This document shows positions 42,433 through 53,309 of a stretch of 64,000 bases of DNA, in pieces (the first letter of the stretch is position 1; every line of letters begins with the position of its first letter). The position numbers were made by a program, and so were the translations under genes. The notes beneath the pieces were generated by a model. That model was not told the origin of the DNA and made no database searches. It saw nothing but the letters and a program-made list of their open reading frames with translations. Origin of the DNA: Hygrophila difformis (Eukaryota; Streptophyta; Magnoliopsida; Lamiales; Acanthaceae); the NCBI GenBank assembly GCA_030278955.1, contig JAOANR010000015.1, positions 19,377,073-19,441,072 on the forward strand. Reading direction: 5' to 3'.

Positions 42433-43101
42433 GAATGGCACTCTAAAATCCATGCACTCTAAGAACGGCAGCAGCAATCCCCTTACAAAATGCCACCGTC
42501 AAAACCGATGGACGACGAGCACCTCATCGTCTTCCCCTCTTCTCATCGTATCATCATCATCATCATCCTCCAATTAACAGCTCACCTTGGATACGAAGCA
42601 TAGGTAGGACGAGGAACTCTCGTCGTCTCCCGCCTCTCCCAATCGTCTGCACTCCCAACAGACCCTCAGACCACAAGCCGCTGCATCCTCCGCAAATCAT
42701 ATTTCATCCAGAAGCAGGGGCTCCTCCGCATCTCTCCCTCCCTCTGTTGGACGAAAAAGTTAGTTGCTGGTCATCTTCCTCTGTTGGACGAAGAAGCTGC
42801 TCTATCCCCTCTCCTTTGTTGGACGAAGAACTTCATTCCACCCTTGGACGACGACGAGCTGTGGATGACGAAGCCCTCAGTCACATTCCCTCATCGTATT
42901 ACGCTTGGTCATCAGCTCACCCTCAAGTCACCTCAAGCTGCCTGCCTGCCATGCACCCTTTGGGTATCTCATGGACGTCGTCTCCTCCACTCCTTAAAAC
43001 CCATATAAGTATATAGTAACTGTAGTTTAATTAAAAGTTATTAGCCATTGTTTGATATTCCGTGTTGGCAGTTAATTAGTCGCTTAATCGTGCTCACCAT
43101 T
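42433..43101. other. No gene recognised
   Basis: GC-richer sequence with frames on the plus strand (42747-43016) that carry no domain I know. Tandem 'ttggacgaagaa'-like words occur at about 42745-42860. Confidence 0.4.
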
Positions 43102-43110
43102 GTAATTAAA

Positions 43111-43599
43111 GGCTAGGGATCCGCGCCCACTCCCAGTATGCGCCCCCAATTTTTGAAATTTTTACTTATATTTTTTGATTTATCGTAGTTTTTCTATAAG
43201 AATTATTAAAAATCGACTTTTAAACCGTACATTTTTACATACCCATATTTGTACTATTGCGAAGTTCTTTTCGCGTAGGTTTAAATTTGTATTTTTTTTG
43301 AAATTTCAACTTATATTTTTCAAATTATCGCAACTGTTTGATAAAAAATATTAAAAAAATCGGCTTTTAAACCGTACATTTTTACATATTCATATTTATA
43401 CTCTTTGCAAAGATCTCTAAGGATAGGTTTTAAATATGTAATTTGTTTTAAATTTTGATTTATATTTTTTAAGTTATCACAGTTTTAAAAATATTGAGAA
43501 ATGAAAATTAAAAAGAAACAAAAACAAAACACACATTTTTAGGGGTAAAAAGGGAAAAAATTGGGGGCGCATACTGGGAGTGTGCGCAAATCAGTTCCC
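43111..43599. mobile_element. Mutator-type MITE
   Basis: 489 bp with near-identical terminal inverted repeats (gcccactcccagtatgcgcc at the left, its complement at the right) and a 9-bp target-site duplication gtaattaaa (43102-43110 and 43600-43608). Internally, an AT-rich unit containing aaaccgtacatttttacat recurs in about three diverged copies. Confidence 0.85.
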
Positions 43600-43608
43600 G
43601 TAATTAAA

Positions 43609-44312
43609 AGGGGGATATCCTATAAATAGGCCTCTCCACAAACATTTGAATCATGTCTGAATTATATTCCTATAACAACTGGCGATAATGGCTTGAATGC
43701 ATCCTTTTTCCTCTCACATATCAACTAGAGTTTGTGGGAGCCGAAAACCATCAATCGAGTGAAAATTCAATTGGATTTGTGTCTTTAGAATCCGAAGCAA
43801 TTCCGGAGTTGAAAATCCACCATTGTTGAAGGCTTGGAGAAGATGGGGAATCGGTTCATTGTCTCGAAATTTCGTTCTTCAATCGGTAGCTTCCCTATCC
43901 TTGTTCCTTGTTTTTGTTTAGCTATTGATCAATTCCATTTATCGATCCATGGCAATGAGTCCAACCACTAAGCTTCCAAATCAGCTTCCCAATGTCACAA
44001 TTCCACCGCCTAGCTCACAGCGAGTGCGAGGCAATCATATTACAAAATCCATAACTATAGACTCCCACTTCTAGCCAAGCACTGGAAGTGACTGCCATAA
44101 TATATCCCATTGGCCTTATATGGTTTATCTTCACTCGCTGACGAACTGTAAAATATTTCAACACATCCAGGGCAACCAGAAATTCTATCTCGAATCCTTG
44201 GGACTCCTAGAGTATGCGTGTCTTCAGCTGGGGCAGACTCTGCGGTGCACAATATCGGATTCGAAATCTCAGAACTCCTGAATCAATCGTTAATCCTGAA
44301 ACTTTGGCTCTG
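43609..44312. other. No gene recognised
   Basis: No coding signal or element ends are seen. Confidence 0.35.
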
Positions 44313-45147
44313 TCATGATGACATATGTTGTCTCAACCTTTGAATCTCTAAATCCTGAATCTGCGCATTTGCAATCTCGTGGAAGAGTGAAGGTGCTATT
44401 GTCATCGCTCCCAGAATCACTCGAACTCCTCCCGGCATAACCAACTCAATCTCTAACTCCTCCATCTCCCACAACAATCTAAGATCAATCAATGTCATCA
44501 ACCCGGGTCTCGCTCTCTTCCTACTCAGAGTGTTTACAACTGTACTCACCTTTCCCTCCACAGACTGAATGTCCAAAACATAGTCTGCCATTAGCTCGAA
44601 CCAACACCTCTACATCCTATTCAACTCTGATTGTGTATAGATGTACTTCAGGTTCTTGTGGTCCGTGTATATCCTGTAAGTAGACCCATACAGGTAGTGC
44701 TGCCGTGGCCAACTCTAAGTTGTGTACTGGGAGTTTTGCTCATGTGGCTTCCAGCGTAGGCAATGGCATGTCCAAGCTGCATCAGAAAACCTCCCAATCC
44801 GGAAAGACGAGTGTCTATATGGACATCAAACTCACTCGAATCATCTGGCAACACAAGAATAGTTGCCTTTGTCACACGTCTCTTTAGCTCTTGAAATACC
44901 TCCTCACACTGAGCTCTCCAAACAAATATGGTCTCCTTCTTCAGCAACTATGTCAATGTCGTACATTGATCAAGAAGTGCCGAATGAAGCAGCAACAATA
45001 ACTAGCTAACCTCATAAAGCTGTGTACCTCAGACACGTTCTTCGAAGAATCCCATCTCACTACTGCCTCCACCTTCGAGGGATCTACTGCAACCCCATCC
45101 GCAGAATGACGTGCACTAAGAAGGAAACTCGATCTAACCTCAAGCAT
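44313..45147 (-). pseudogene. Degraded Ty3/gypsy RT-RNase H fragment (chromovirus type)
   Basis: Three short minus-strand frames form one colinear remnant. 44953-45147 matches the end of RT (VAVDPSKVEAVVRWDSSKNVSE, then an FMRLASYCC block). 44648-44947 matches the RT-RNase H connection (FVWRAQCEEVFQELKRR, PDDSSEFDVHIDT, GGFLMQLGHAIAYA). 44313-44591 begins with the end of RNase H (VVNTLSRKRA). Frameshifts and missing blocks show it is dead. No LTRs were found nearby. Confidence 0.75.
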
Positions 45148-45632
45148 TCATGTCTCTTCAAGCAAAGACGATAAACAAAAATGCCAAAACAATCATATAT
45201 AATACCATTCTTCTCCACAAGGGAAATGTTCTTACTTCTATGTTCTGCATCTATTAAAACAGCATGAAATGCAACCTGAGCAGATTGTCTCCGCTGGTCT
45301 GACAAAATGACGGATAAAAAACTGTCTGCAGACATGATGAATGAATGGAGTCTTATACTTATCATTAGCACTCCTTTCTGCAAAACCACCGCACACCATT
45401 GATATAGTTCTTGAACCCTACATTGTAATTGAAGCTCTTATTTCAGCACCCAAATGTGTAAAGGGAGTAATTCCATCACAACAAGAAGAAACAAACGCAC
45501 TACAAATAGGTTGTGAAGGGGAAATAATTCCAATTGTCATATGCTTTGACCAACATTCACAAAAAGAAAATTCAGACGACTCGAAGGTCAAAATTAAAAC
45601 TAGTAGTAAAGGGCTTTGTTTCATAAGCTCAC

Positions 45633-46115
45633 CTTGCTGGAACTTATGTGGACTTTGAAAATGTTTTCCCTCGGCCAGAACATCCTTTACCTGAAATGCA
45701 CACGATGGGCTATAAGACTTGTAATGAAAAAACATTATGCAAAGCTAAACCATGGAACTAATTAAGAGAATCTTCAGAATCAAAAGCCTTCATTTCTGTG
45801 ACTATGTGAGAAGAATCTTCAGTATATGGCCTAACTTGAATAATCATAATTAATAATTACAAACTCAATATCAAAATTAGATAATTCATAACAACATGAA
45901 AATATATATCAAGAAATTCTATTGCAAAACGTGAGCTAGGTGCTTGGCATCAATAATAGACTATATGCTGCTACAATCAATCAATAATTAGACTATTACA
46001 GGTCAGAGCATGCACCACTTGACAATAAAATGAGGGGAAAGAAACCTAACTAATTTACCTCGGGGATAATCAACGAAAAGGAAGATTTAGGTTTGCCCTT
46101 TGTTCTCCCCGCCAT
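45633..46115 (-). CDS. Possible first two exons of an unidentified gene
   Basis: A minus-strand ATG at 46115 opens a 19-codon stretch (MAGRTKGKPKSSFSLIIPE) ending at a gtaaat donor (46053-46058). A good acceptor (tgcatttcag) precedes 45690, where a 58-bp stretch continues in phase (VKDVLAEGKHFQSPHKFQQ) to a gtgagc donor at 45627-45632. A further ttttgcag acceptor lies near 45378. I do not know the protein, and downstream exons are unclear or lost where gypsy remnants begin at 45147. It lies just downstream of the PPR gene on the same strand. This may be a truncated gene. Confidence 0.3.
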
Positions 46116-46266
46116 CTGAGGCTACTCTACCTTGTCATGCCCCTTGTAATCTATGCCATGCTGTCAAACCACATCCACATGTCACATGTTGCTTTCTGGA
46201 ACACCAGATGCAATATGTTTCAGGAACAGGCAAACGGATGCCTTGACGTGCTTCTATAGTGCAAAA

Positions 46267-49200
46267 CTACCAATAGTCATTGCAAGAACACTTGCCCCCA
46301 CTAAAATGGTGAAAACGGTAAGCATCCCTTAGTATGATTTCCCTATCCACTACATTGCTCACACATTTATATACAGAATGACAATCACCACAAACGCGAA
46401 GGTTCTTGAAAATTCGAATAGTCGAGCCTTTTTGTGTACTAATTAACCCATATGCAAGGGCAAGCCTCTCACTGTGCATCCATAAATTATCCTCCTTTTG
46501 TTCTTCATCAGTGTCATGCAATGCATAGCTGGTATCTGGAGCATAACCAGCTTCCTTGATTTCCTTCTTAAGCTCTACTAATTTACTATATATTTTCTCA
46601 AACTCTGGATGTGAACAGTCTCCTGCACCAAAAGAGTTTATTTGGTTTCTAACGTTAAGCCAACTGTAGGCTGGCTGCTTCTTCACATTCTCAGTTCCCA
46701 TTTTGGATCTAAGTCCATGCACATCGTGCCATCTCCCTGATGTCGCACAGACATTTGAATATAGAACATAGGCAGAGTCATCCGATGGGTTTGTGTCAAG
46801 AAGATGCTTAGCAGCTTTCTTCCCAAGTTCCAAATGACCGTGGATTTTACAAGCTGCAAGCAACGTACGCCAGATGAAATCATTAGGTGGAACTGGCATT
46901 TCCTTGATAAAGGTTTCAGCTTCAACAAGTCTTCCAGATCGACCCAGTAAATCAACTATGCAAACACAATGTTCTATAGCAGCTTGCACGCCAAACTCAG
47001 ATGTCATTGAAGCAAAATACGCAAGGCCATCATCCACTAGGCCACCATGGCTACAAGCAGATAAAAGTGCAACAAATGTAACATGATCAGGCTTCACTCC
47101 ATATGCCACCATGTCCTGAAAAACTTCCTTGGCTTTCTGGAAGTATCCATGCCTAGCAAAAGCCGATATCAGTACATTCCATGATATTCTAGGACACCAT
47201 TTTGGATCAGGGAACATCTTCAACAGATCATTAAGTTCTCCGCACTTCCCATACATGTCCATTGTAGCATTGGCAACAAAATGATAATGATTAAAACCAA
47301 GTTTGATGGTTAAACCATGGAGATGTTGGCCATCTTCCAAAATAGCCAAGTCTGCAGAAGCAGAGAGAGCTGAAGAAAGACAGAACTGATCAAAACCAAC
47401 CTCAGCCCGTTGCATCTCCAAAAGAAGTTTCAATGCCTCCTCCCCCTGACCATAACGAGCCTTAGCAGCAATCATAGAATTCCATGTTGCTGACGTCCTG
47501 TTTACTAAAGAAGAAAATATAGAGTTACTTGAACCAAGATCACCACAGTTGGCATACATGGAGATAATAGAGTTTCGCACATATTCATCAGATTCAAATC
47601 CAGTCAACAGGATATGAGCATGTAACGGCATTCCATGCTTCAAAAGGTTGCTTGGATCACAACAAGATCCGAGGACATGAGTTAATGTTATATAATTCGG
47701 ATATATGCCACTTTCTCTCATCATCTTGAAAATCATTATTGCCTCATCAACTTCTTCATTCTCTGTATAACCACAAATCAGAGCATTCCAAGTAACCAAT
47801 TCCTTTTTAGGCATTTTCTGAAATACCTTTTTAGCTTCTTGTGTCATCCTACACTTCCCATACATGGTAAGTAGAGCATTCCCAACCACCATATTTTCAT
47901 GGAACCCAGAAGTGATTGCAAGTGCATGCACACATTTCCCTTCCTCCAGAAATTCAATATTTGCACAAGTAGACAATGCACTAGCAAAAGTAACAAAATT
48001 TGCCATGTTCCCTCTCAAGAGAAGTTCTCTCAACACCATTAAGGCATCAATGGATTTGCCCAATGAAACATAGCCAGCCATCAGGGAATTCCAAGTAATC
48101 AAATCCTTTTGTGGTGAATTATAAAACAACAATTCTGCATCTTTATAACTTCCGGTTGCAAAATACATAGAAAGAAGTGTGTTAGCTACGCAGATGTCAA
48201 AATCCGATCCCAATTTCAACACTAAACCATGAATGCCTCTACCCCACTTCAAGTTATCGACAACATCACAGGCTAACAACACTGTTGAAAGTGTGCTTTC
48301 ATCTACTTCTCCATGATTATTGCGCATTAAATTAAAATATTCAAGTGATTTTTTAAAGAGTCCACCATGAGCAAAGGCCGCAAGCATCGAGTTCCAAGAG
48401 ATGGTATCATGTTCATCCATCTTATCAAATATATAACTAGCAACCTCCACCCTTCCAAAAGTACCAAAGGTCGATATAAGAGAATTTGCCACAGAGACAT
48501 CTGTATCAAGCCCAGACTTAATAACATGACCAAGCACTTGATGAACCAATAATTCATCATCAAGAACTGCACAAGAACTAATAAAGGTAGTAAAAGTATT
48601 TTTGTTGCATCTTTCCCCATGAGCCCTCATTCTCTTGTACAAGCAAACAACCTCATCATATAATTCAGCATCCGCAATGTTAACCATCAAAGAGGTCCAA
48701 GTAACTACATTTCTATCGGGCAACTCCTCGAATAGCATCCGGGCATCAGAAAGAAACCCATAACCGCCATAAAAATGCAAAAGAGAAGTACCAACAAAAA
48801 CATTATATACCATACCATTCTTCAAGATTACACTATGTATTTGAAGACCTTCAGAACACATACTCCCTGACCGACAAACTGCAGTTAACAAACTAGGGAT
48901 ATTATAACTAGTCAATTCAAAGCCCCGCTGCCGCATCAGAATAAAAAGTCTCAAAACATCTAAATACAACCCAGATTTAACATAACCAGAAATCATATTA
49001 CCCCAAGAAGCTTCATCCCTGTTAGGCATTTCATCAAACACTTGCCTGGCATACCTGATATTCCCCAATTTCGAATACATGTTGATCAATGTGTTTGTGT
49101 GGAATATACTCAAATAATTCCACCCCTTCAAGCACGCAGCATGTGTTGCTCTTCCCACAACTTCTCTGGTAATGTGAGAAAAACCTTTCTGAAAAAATAC

Positions 49201-49449
49201 AGAAATTTCTGGCCTGGAATTTTCTAGAATGCACCACTCTATATGGTTCGTGGGCTCTCTTCTGGATTGGATAAAACATGTCCCTGACAAAGCAGCTGTC
49301 GTGATTCTGAAGGAAGAGTCAAACCTGCAAGCTAGGAACTTGTTCTTGCTTTGCCTAGCCAGCATAAAATTGTTGCAATTGTAAAACAAGAAATTATGAA
49401 TTTGGCTTCCAAACATAAATTTAAACAATCTAAATAGAAAGTTGATCAT
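46267..49449 (-). CDS. DYW-class pentatricopeptide-repeat protein
   Basis: An intronless 1060-residue frame, the only clearly intact host gene in the window. The N-terminal about 60 residues are basic and hydrophobic, fitting an organelle targeting peptide; M1 or M29 could be the start. From about residue 110 a long PLS-type repeat array follows (RDEASWGNMISGYVKSG, RNVVTWTSLMV, HDTISWNSMLAAFAHGG and many more). The E/E+ region comes next, and the C-terminal DYW deaminase has the HSE zinc/active-site motif in MHSERLALAYGL, CGDC, and the terminal CNDYW. Such proteins bind organelle RNA and specify C-to-U editing sites. From memory it resembles Arabidopsis At1g16480; this was not searched. Confidence 0.93.
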   Translation of the reverse strand: MINFLFRLFKFMFGSQIHNFLFYNCNNFMLARQSKNKFLACRFDSSFRITTAALSGTCFIQSRREPTNHIEWCILENSRPEISVFFQKGFSHITREVVGRATHAACLKGWNYLSIFHTNTLINMYSKLGNIRYARQVFDEMPNRDEASWGNMISGYVKSGLYLDVLRLFILMRQRGFELTSYNIPSLLTAVCRSGSMCSEGLQIHSVILKNGMVYNVFVGTSLLHFYGGYGFLSDARMLFEELPDRNVVTWTSLMVNIADAELYDEVVCLYKRMRAHGERCNKNTFTTFISSCAVLDDELLVHQVLGHVIKSGLDTDVSVANSLISTFGTFGRVEVASYIFDKMDEHDTISWNSMLAAFAHGGLFKKSLEYFNLMRNNHGEVDESTLSTVLLACDVVDNLKWGRGIHGLVLKLGSDFDICVANTLLSMYFATGSYKDAELLFYNSPQKDLITWNSLMAGYVSLGKSIDALMVLRELLLRGNMANFVTFASALSTCANIEFLEEGKCVHALAITSGFHENMVVGNALLTMYGKCRMTQEAKKVFQKMPKKELVTWNALICGYTENEEVDEAIMIFKMMRESGIYPNYITLTHVLGSCCDPSNLLKHGMPLHAHILLTGFESDEYVRNSIISMYANCGDLGSSNSIFSSLVNRTSATWNSMIAAKARYGQGEEALKLLLEMQRAEVGFDQFCLSSALSASADLAILEDGQHLHGLTIKLGFNHYHFVANATMDMYGKCGELNDLLKMFPDPKWCPRISWNVLISAFARHGYFQKAKEVFQDMVAYGVKPDHVTFVALLSACSHGGLVDDGLAYFASMTSEFGVQAAIEHCVCIVDLLGRSGRLVEAETFIKEMPVPPNDFIWRTLLAACKIHGHLELGKKAAKHLLDTNPSDDSAYVLYSNVCATSGRWHDVHGLRSKMGTENVKKQPAYSWLNVRNQINSFGAGDCSHPEFEKIYSKLVELKKEIKEAGYAPDTSYALHDTDEEQKEDNLWMHSERLALAYGLISTQKGSTIRIFKNLRVCGDCHSVYKCVSNVVDREIILRDAYRFHHFSGGKCSCNDYW

Positions 49450-49680
49450 TTATTCCACAAATCATACTATGTAGTAGTATTATTTTCTCAGGACATACAT
49501 ACCGGATCTTCATTGATTATGTAATCGTGGAACTGCTCGTCCCACCCGTTACGTACTCACGGAACCGGAGACCGGAGTATTCCTTTATCAAATCGCAGGT
49601 GTTGATATTATATTGACTTAATATGATTAATTAGGGCTGTGCAGAAAATAAAAATAAAAAATCAATCAAATTCTGTTTAC
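49450..49680. other. Upstream region of the PPR gene
   Basis: AT-rich DNA upstream of the PPR start. Any promoter would be here, within 230 bp of a Mutator-like insertion. I see no clear TATA box at a fixed distance. Confidence 0.4.
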
Positions 49681-49734
49681 ATTTAAAATGGCAAAAAGGC
49701 TGGAGTAGTCCTTTTTCTTCTAGATTTTTCTAAA

Positions 49735-50832
49735 GAGCCCGGCTAAATTCACTCTACCATATTCTAAATCCATCCCACCCATATTTCCCTGTACCCAAAA
49801 TGCCCTTCAACAAATTTAAACTAAAAAAAAAACATACACTCTACTCTTTCTAAATCCACCCCACCCCCAAACACATCAAATTCACTCCAAATCTCTTCCA
49901 ACACCTAAATCCTAACATCATTCACTTCTCAAACACTAGTTTCTTCTACTCAAAATGATACAACCACAAAAAATCAACAAACACAAAAATTAATCATCAA
50001 GATTCAAAGAAAAAGTGGAGGTGAAGTCATTAGCAAACAAATGGAGTAAGGAAAAACACTTTGGAATTTAGAGGTGATGCTCCAAAAACTCTAAAAATCG
50101 CCATTTTCGCATAGACCATTCGGTACTAGTCATCCGTGCACAACACAACACGCACGGCAGGTCTTGGCTGTGCGCTACTCTATGCGCACGGCAGCCTTTG
50201 CCGTGCGCTGCTCTTTGCGCACGGCAGGCTTTGCCGTGCGCTGCTCTTTGCGCACGGCAGGCTTTGCCGTGCGCTACTCTTTGCGCACGGCGCACCAGGT
50301 CCGGTTCGGACCTGGTGCCAGAAAGTTCGTGATTTTGCCCAAAAAATCCACCCAATCTCCGATTTTACCCCAAATAATTGCAATTAAATGCTTCATATCC
50401 ACAATGTGATACTTATTTAACATTTCTAAAAATAAAAATCAAGATCTACTAGAAATGGGTTGATTAAAGTTTAAGATAAAACCCTAGCTTTAAATTTATC
50501 CATGTGTGAGAATCTTGCTTGACTCCTAAACTTGAATTTTTGAAGAACAAGAACTAAGAGAGACAAGATGGAAACCGATGCGTACGTTGTTCTTTTTTTT
50601 TCTTTCAAACGTGAGTGAAGGTGGGGTGAGTGAAGGTATGGTGAGTGTTGGGTGGGATAATGGGGTGAATGTAGTAAATAATAGGATTAGATATTTTTTT
50701 AGTATAGAGGGTTATTTGGGTAATTGAGAGTGGGGTGATTTTAGAATTTGTTGATTTTTTAAAGTTATTTGATGGGATGGATTTAGACATGGGGTGGATT
50801 TAGTAAACCGTAGAGTCTAAATAGCCGGACTC
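49735..50832. mobile_element. Second Mutator-like element, nested in the left terminal repeat
   Basis: 1098 bp with ends gagcccggctaaattcactc and the inverse of gagtccggctatttagactc, flanked by a 9-bp duplication ttttctaaa (49726-49734 and 50833-50841). It has no transposase. It carries the hairpin array at 50151-50318. Confidence 0.85.
50151..50318. repeat. Tandem GC-rich hairpin array
   Basis: A 33-bp unit repeats about four times. The units at 50217-50241 and 50250-50274 contain a perfect 10-bp stem gcgcacggca/tgccgtgcgc around a 5-nt loop. 50184-50208 differs slightly and 50151-50175 is diverged. The array ends in a different perfect hairpin, gcaccaggtcc / ggacctggtgc (50292-50318), with loop ggttc. 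Confidence 0.9.
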
Positions 50833-51811
50833 TTTTCTAAATCCGTCCTCTACTAATTTTTAACCCGATTCAGTCCTCCACATTTACTAATTAAATTAAA
50901 TTTAGTCCTTCTTTAATTAATAACATAAGATTAGACTCTTACTCCAATTTAGGTCAACCTGAGTACCCGACCCATGTTTTCGTCCGATTCCATTTTTGTG
51001 AATCCTGCTTCTTCCCTAAACCACCACGAACATTCCATAAAATCCCTTCTCCAATCCATGGTGAATCAATTAAGGACATTCAGCTTCAGAGAGAATCATC
51101 GTGACGATGTAATTCAACTTATTGGATAAGAACAATTACAACAAACAACATAATGTTGTAAGCAATTAATCACTCTGAGAAATTTATTTCCGCATCATTC
51201 TAATGAAAAGAAAAGTTAACTTTACGCATTCACCCATGCAGTAGGCTGAGTTTCTCTCACGGCTTTATGACCGGCTGAGGTTTCACAAAAATGATGAAGG
51301 GTAAGTTAAAATTGTGGATAGTAGTGACAATATAAAAAGTATTAGGAAAGTTAAGTTGGAATTCATAAAAGTGGTATTTACCACAGAAATTGGGTGAGTG
51401 CACTAAGCTAAATATAAAAATTTTTAAACTTAAAATAATAATTTAAGCAATTAGAGTGGTGTCACCCCCAAAAATTAAATGGGTGCACCAAACCAAATAT
51501 GAAAATTTTTAAGCCTAAACTAACAATTTTATCAATCTAAGTGGTGTAATGTGCCGCCATTGCTATATATGTAGATCTGCCCCTGCTGTCGACTCATCCG
51601 AAGATAGTTGCTTCAGCGAACGGAGATGCTCTTCGGAAGCGAGACTCTTCGGAACTCCTCCGCTCGACGCGATTGTGACCAGAAAGAGCTTGAGTTCCAG
51701 CTTGGTGTGATACACGACGGACTGGAAGAGTTTTGTGGAGAAGAAAATTTTGGGGAAATTCACCGATGGAATGGAGAAGGGATTTTACGGAATGGCTTGG
51801 GTTTAGACCAA

Positions 51812-52522
51812 CTCCAACCGAACCCCAAAATCAAAAAAATGGTGTTTTTCCCTCCAACCGAACTGCAAATAGAGACCCAAAATGCGTATCCGTTGAGTTT
51901 GCCGACAACACAAACGCAAATATGTGTTTTACTGTTACTACTGCAAACTTAAACACAAAAGCCAATTTATTTCATTTCAATCCCTTAAGTTTTTTTCTTT
52001 TCATTTTCAATCTTTTGCTTATTACACTTTAATCCTTCCCCAAATTTAATGCTCTAGCACTGATGAGATTTTCTTTATATTTTATTTTTCTTTTTTTACA
52101 AAATTCAATTCAATTCATAGAATAGTGTGTGGTACTATGATCCTCTAGAAATTTTCAGATTCTATTAATTTCACTATACCATGTTTTAAATTTAATTTAA
52201 GTTAAATGTTAATTTTATTATTAATTTTATTTAAATACACAAAAATACTCGTAAAATATATCGATAGTTTACTTTGTTTTTAATAATTATATTAATATAT
52301 ATTACTAATATTTAATTAGTAAATTCTTTAATTACTTTGTTTAAATTTTACATAGGGATGAAATTGTAAATTTGATAAATAATGTGGTAATATATGAAAC
52401 GTGTATAATAACGTAGTAAAAGAAGAATATTTTATACAATATTATTTTGAATTTGAGTTTGGTATTTTCGGTTGGAGATAAAATACTATTTGATGTGACA
52501 TTTACTGCATTTTGGGTTGGAG
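51812..52522. mobile_element. MITE-like element with CTCCAACC ends
   Basis: The left end ctccaaccgaaccccaaaa and the right end ttttgggttggag are inverted repeats, and inner ccctccaaccg/cggttggaga motifs repeat the symmetry. The word tttag occurs near both ends (51802-51806 and 52523-52527), but a clean target-site duplication is not settled. The interior is AT-rich and noncoding. Confidence 0.55.
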
Positions 52523-52529
52523 TTTAGTA

Positions 52530-52794
52530 CTACCTCCGTTCCTTAATATTTGCCACGGACCCACATTTCACGCAATCTAATATGGAGTACATTTTTAATC
52601 CGTAATAACTCAAATTGCATACAACTAAAAATTATGAAAATTTGATATTCTAAATCTATGCGATTAGACGAATCCAACAAGATCTCACTTGCCTATATTT
52701 TATCTTAAATAAATATATTAAAAGGTCGAATCAAAGTTACTCAATGAACAGTAACAAAACACCCAATGTGCCAATAATTTAGGAACGGAGGAAG
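52530..52794. mobile_element. Stowaway MITE (Tc1/mariner type)
   Basis: 265 bp with ends ctacctccgttcctta and taggaacggaggaag in inverted orientation, and a TA duplication at 52528-52529 and 52795-52796. It lies at the inner edge of the right terminal repeat of the Mutator-like element. Confidence 0.88.
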
Positions 52795-52869
52795 TATTAG
52801 GGAAGAAGCAGGGATTCACAAAAATGGAATCGGGTGAAAATATGGGTTAGGTGACCTAAATTGGATTAA

Positions 52870-53152
52870 GGCCCGTTCTCTAGGACTTATTTCAGGCCTT
52901 ATTAGTTATTTTTTATAAAAATCAGATCAGACCAGATCAGATAAGAAACATTAAGATCAGACCAGATTAAATAGGATCAGACCAGACCAGATCGGATTAA
53001 ATCAGATCAAATCATCATAATAATAATATAGAGAAAATAAGATCAGACCAGACCAGAAACATTCGGACCAGACCCGACAATTCAGATCAGAACAGAACAT
53101 ATCTTATAAATTCATATCAGACCAGAAAAATTAGGGCCTCGAGAACAGGGCC
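52870..53152. mobile_element. MITE-like element with GGCCC-GTTCTC ends
   Basis: The left end ggcccgttctctagg and the right end cctcgagaacagggcc are inverted repeats. The interior repeats cagatcagaccagat-type words. It interrupts the right terminal repeat of the Mutator-like element. I found no clear target-site duplication, so the superfamily is open. Confidence 0.6.
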
Positions 53153-53309
53153 TCGGAGTCTAATTTTATGTCATTAATAAAAAAAAGATTAAATTGGATT
53201 TAATTAGTAAATGTGGAGGACTGAATTGGACTAAAAATTAATGAAGGACAGATTTGAAAAAATCTAAAAAACAAAAAGGACTAATCTAGCCTTTTGCCCT
53301 ATTTAAAAT

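Larger units (their letters stand above)
49690..53300. mobile_element. Mutator-like element with long terminal inverted repeats
   Basis: A 3611-bp element with an exact 9-bp target-site duplication atttaaaat (49681-49689 and 53301-53309) and terminal inverted repeats of about 220 bp. The left repeat is 49690-49734 plus 50842-51019; the right is 53300-53153 plus 52869-52798, read in reverse. Shared blocks include cagtcctccacatttactaa and gattccatttttgtgaatcc. It has collected four further elements, one in each terminal repeat. The interior (51020-51811) has no recognisable transposase or captured gene. Confidence 0.85.

Noticed and set aside
50136..50409. Frames over the hairpin array on both strands
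   Set aside because: Open frames are a by-product of a 33-bp (multiple of three) repeat; all frames look alike.
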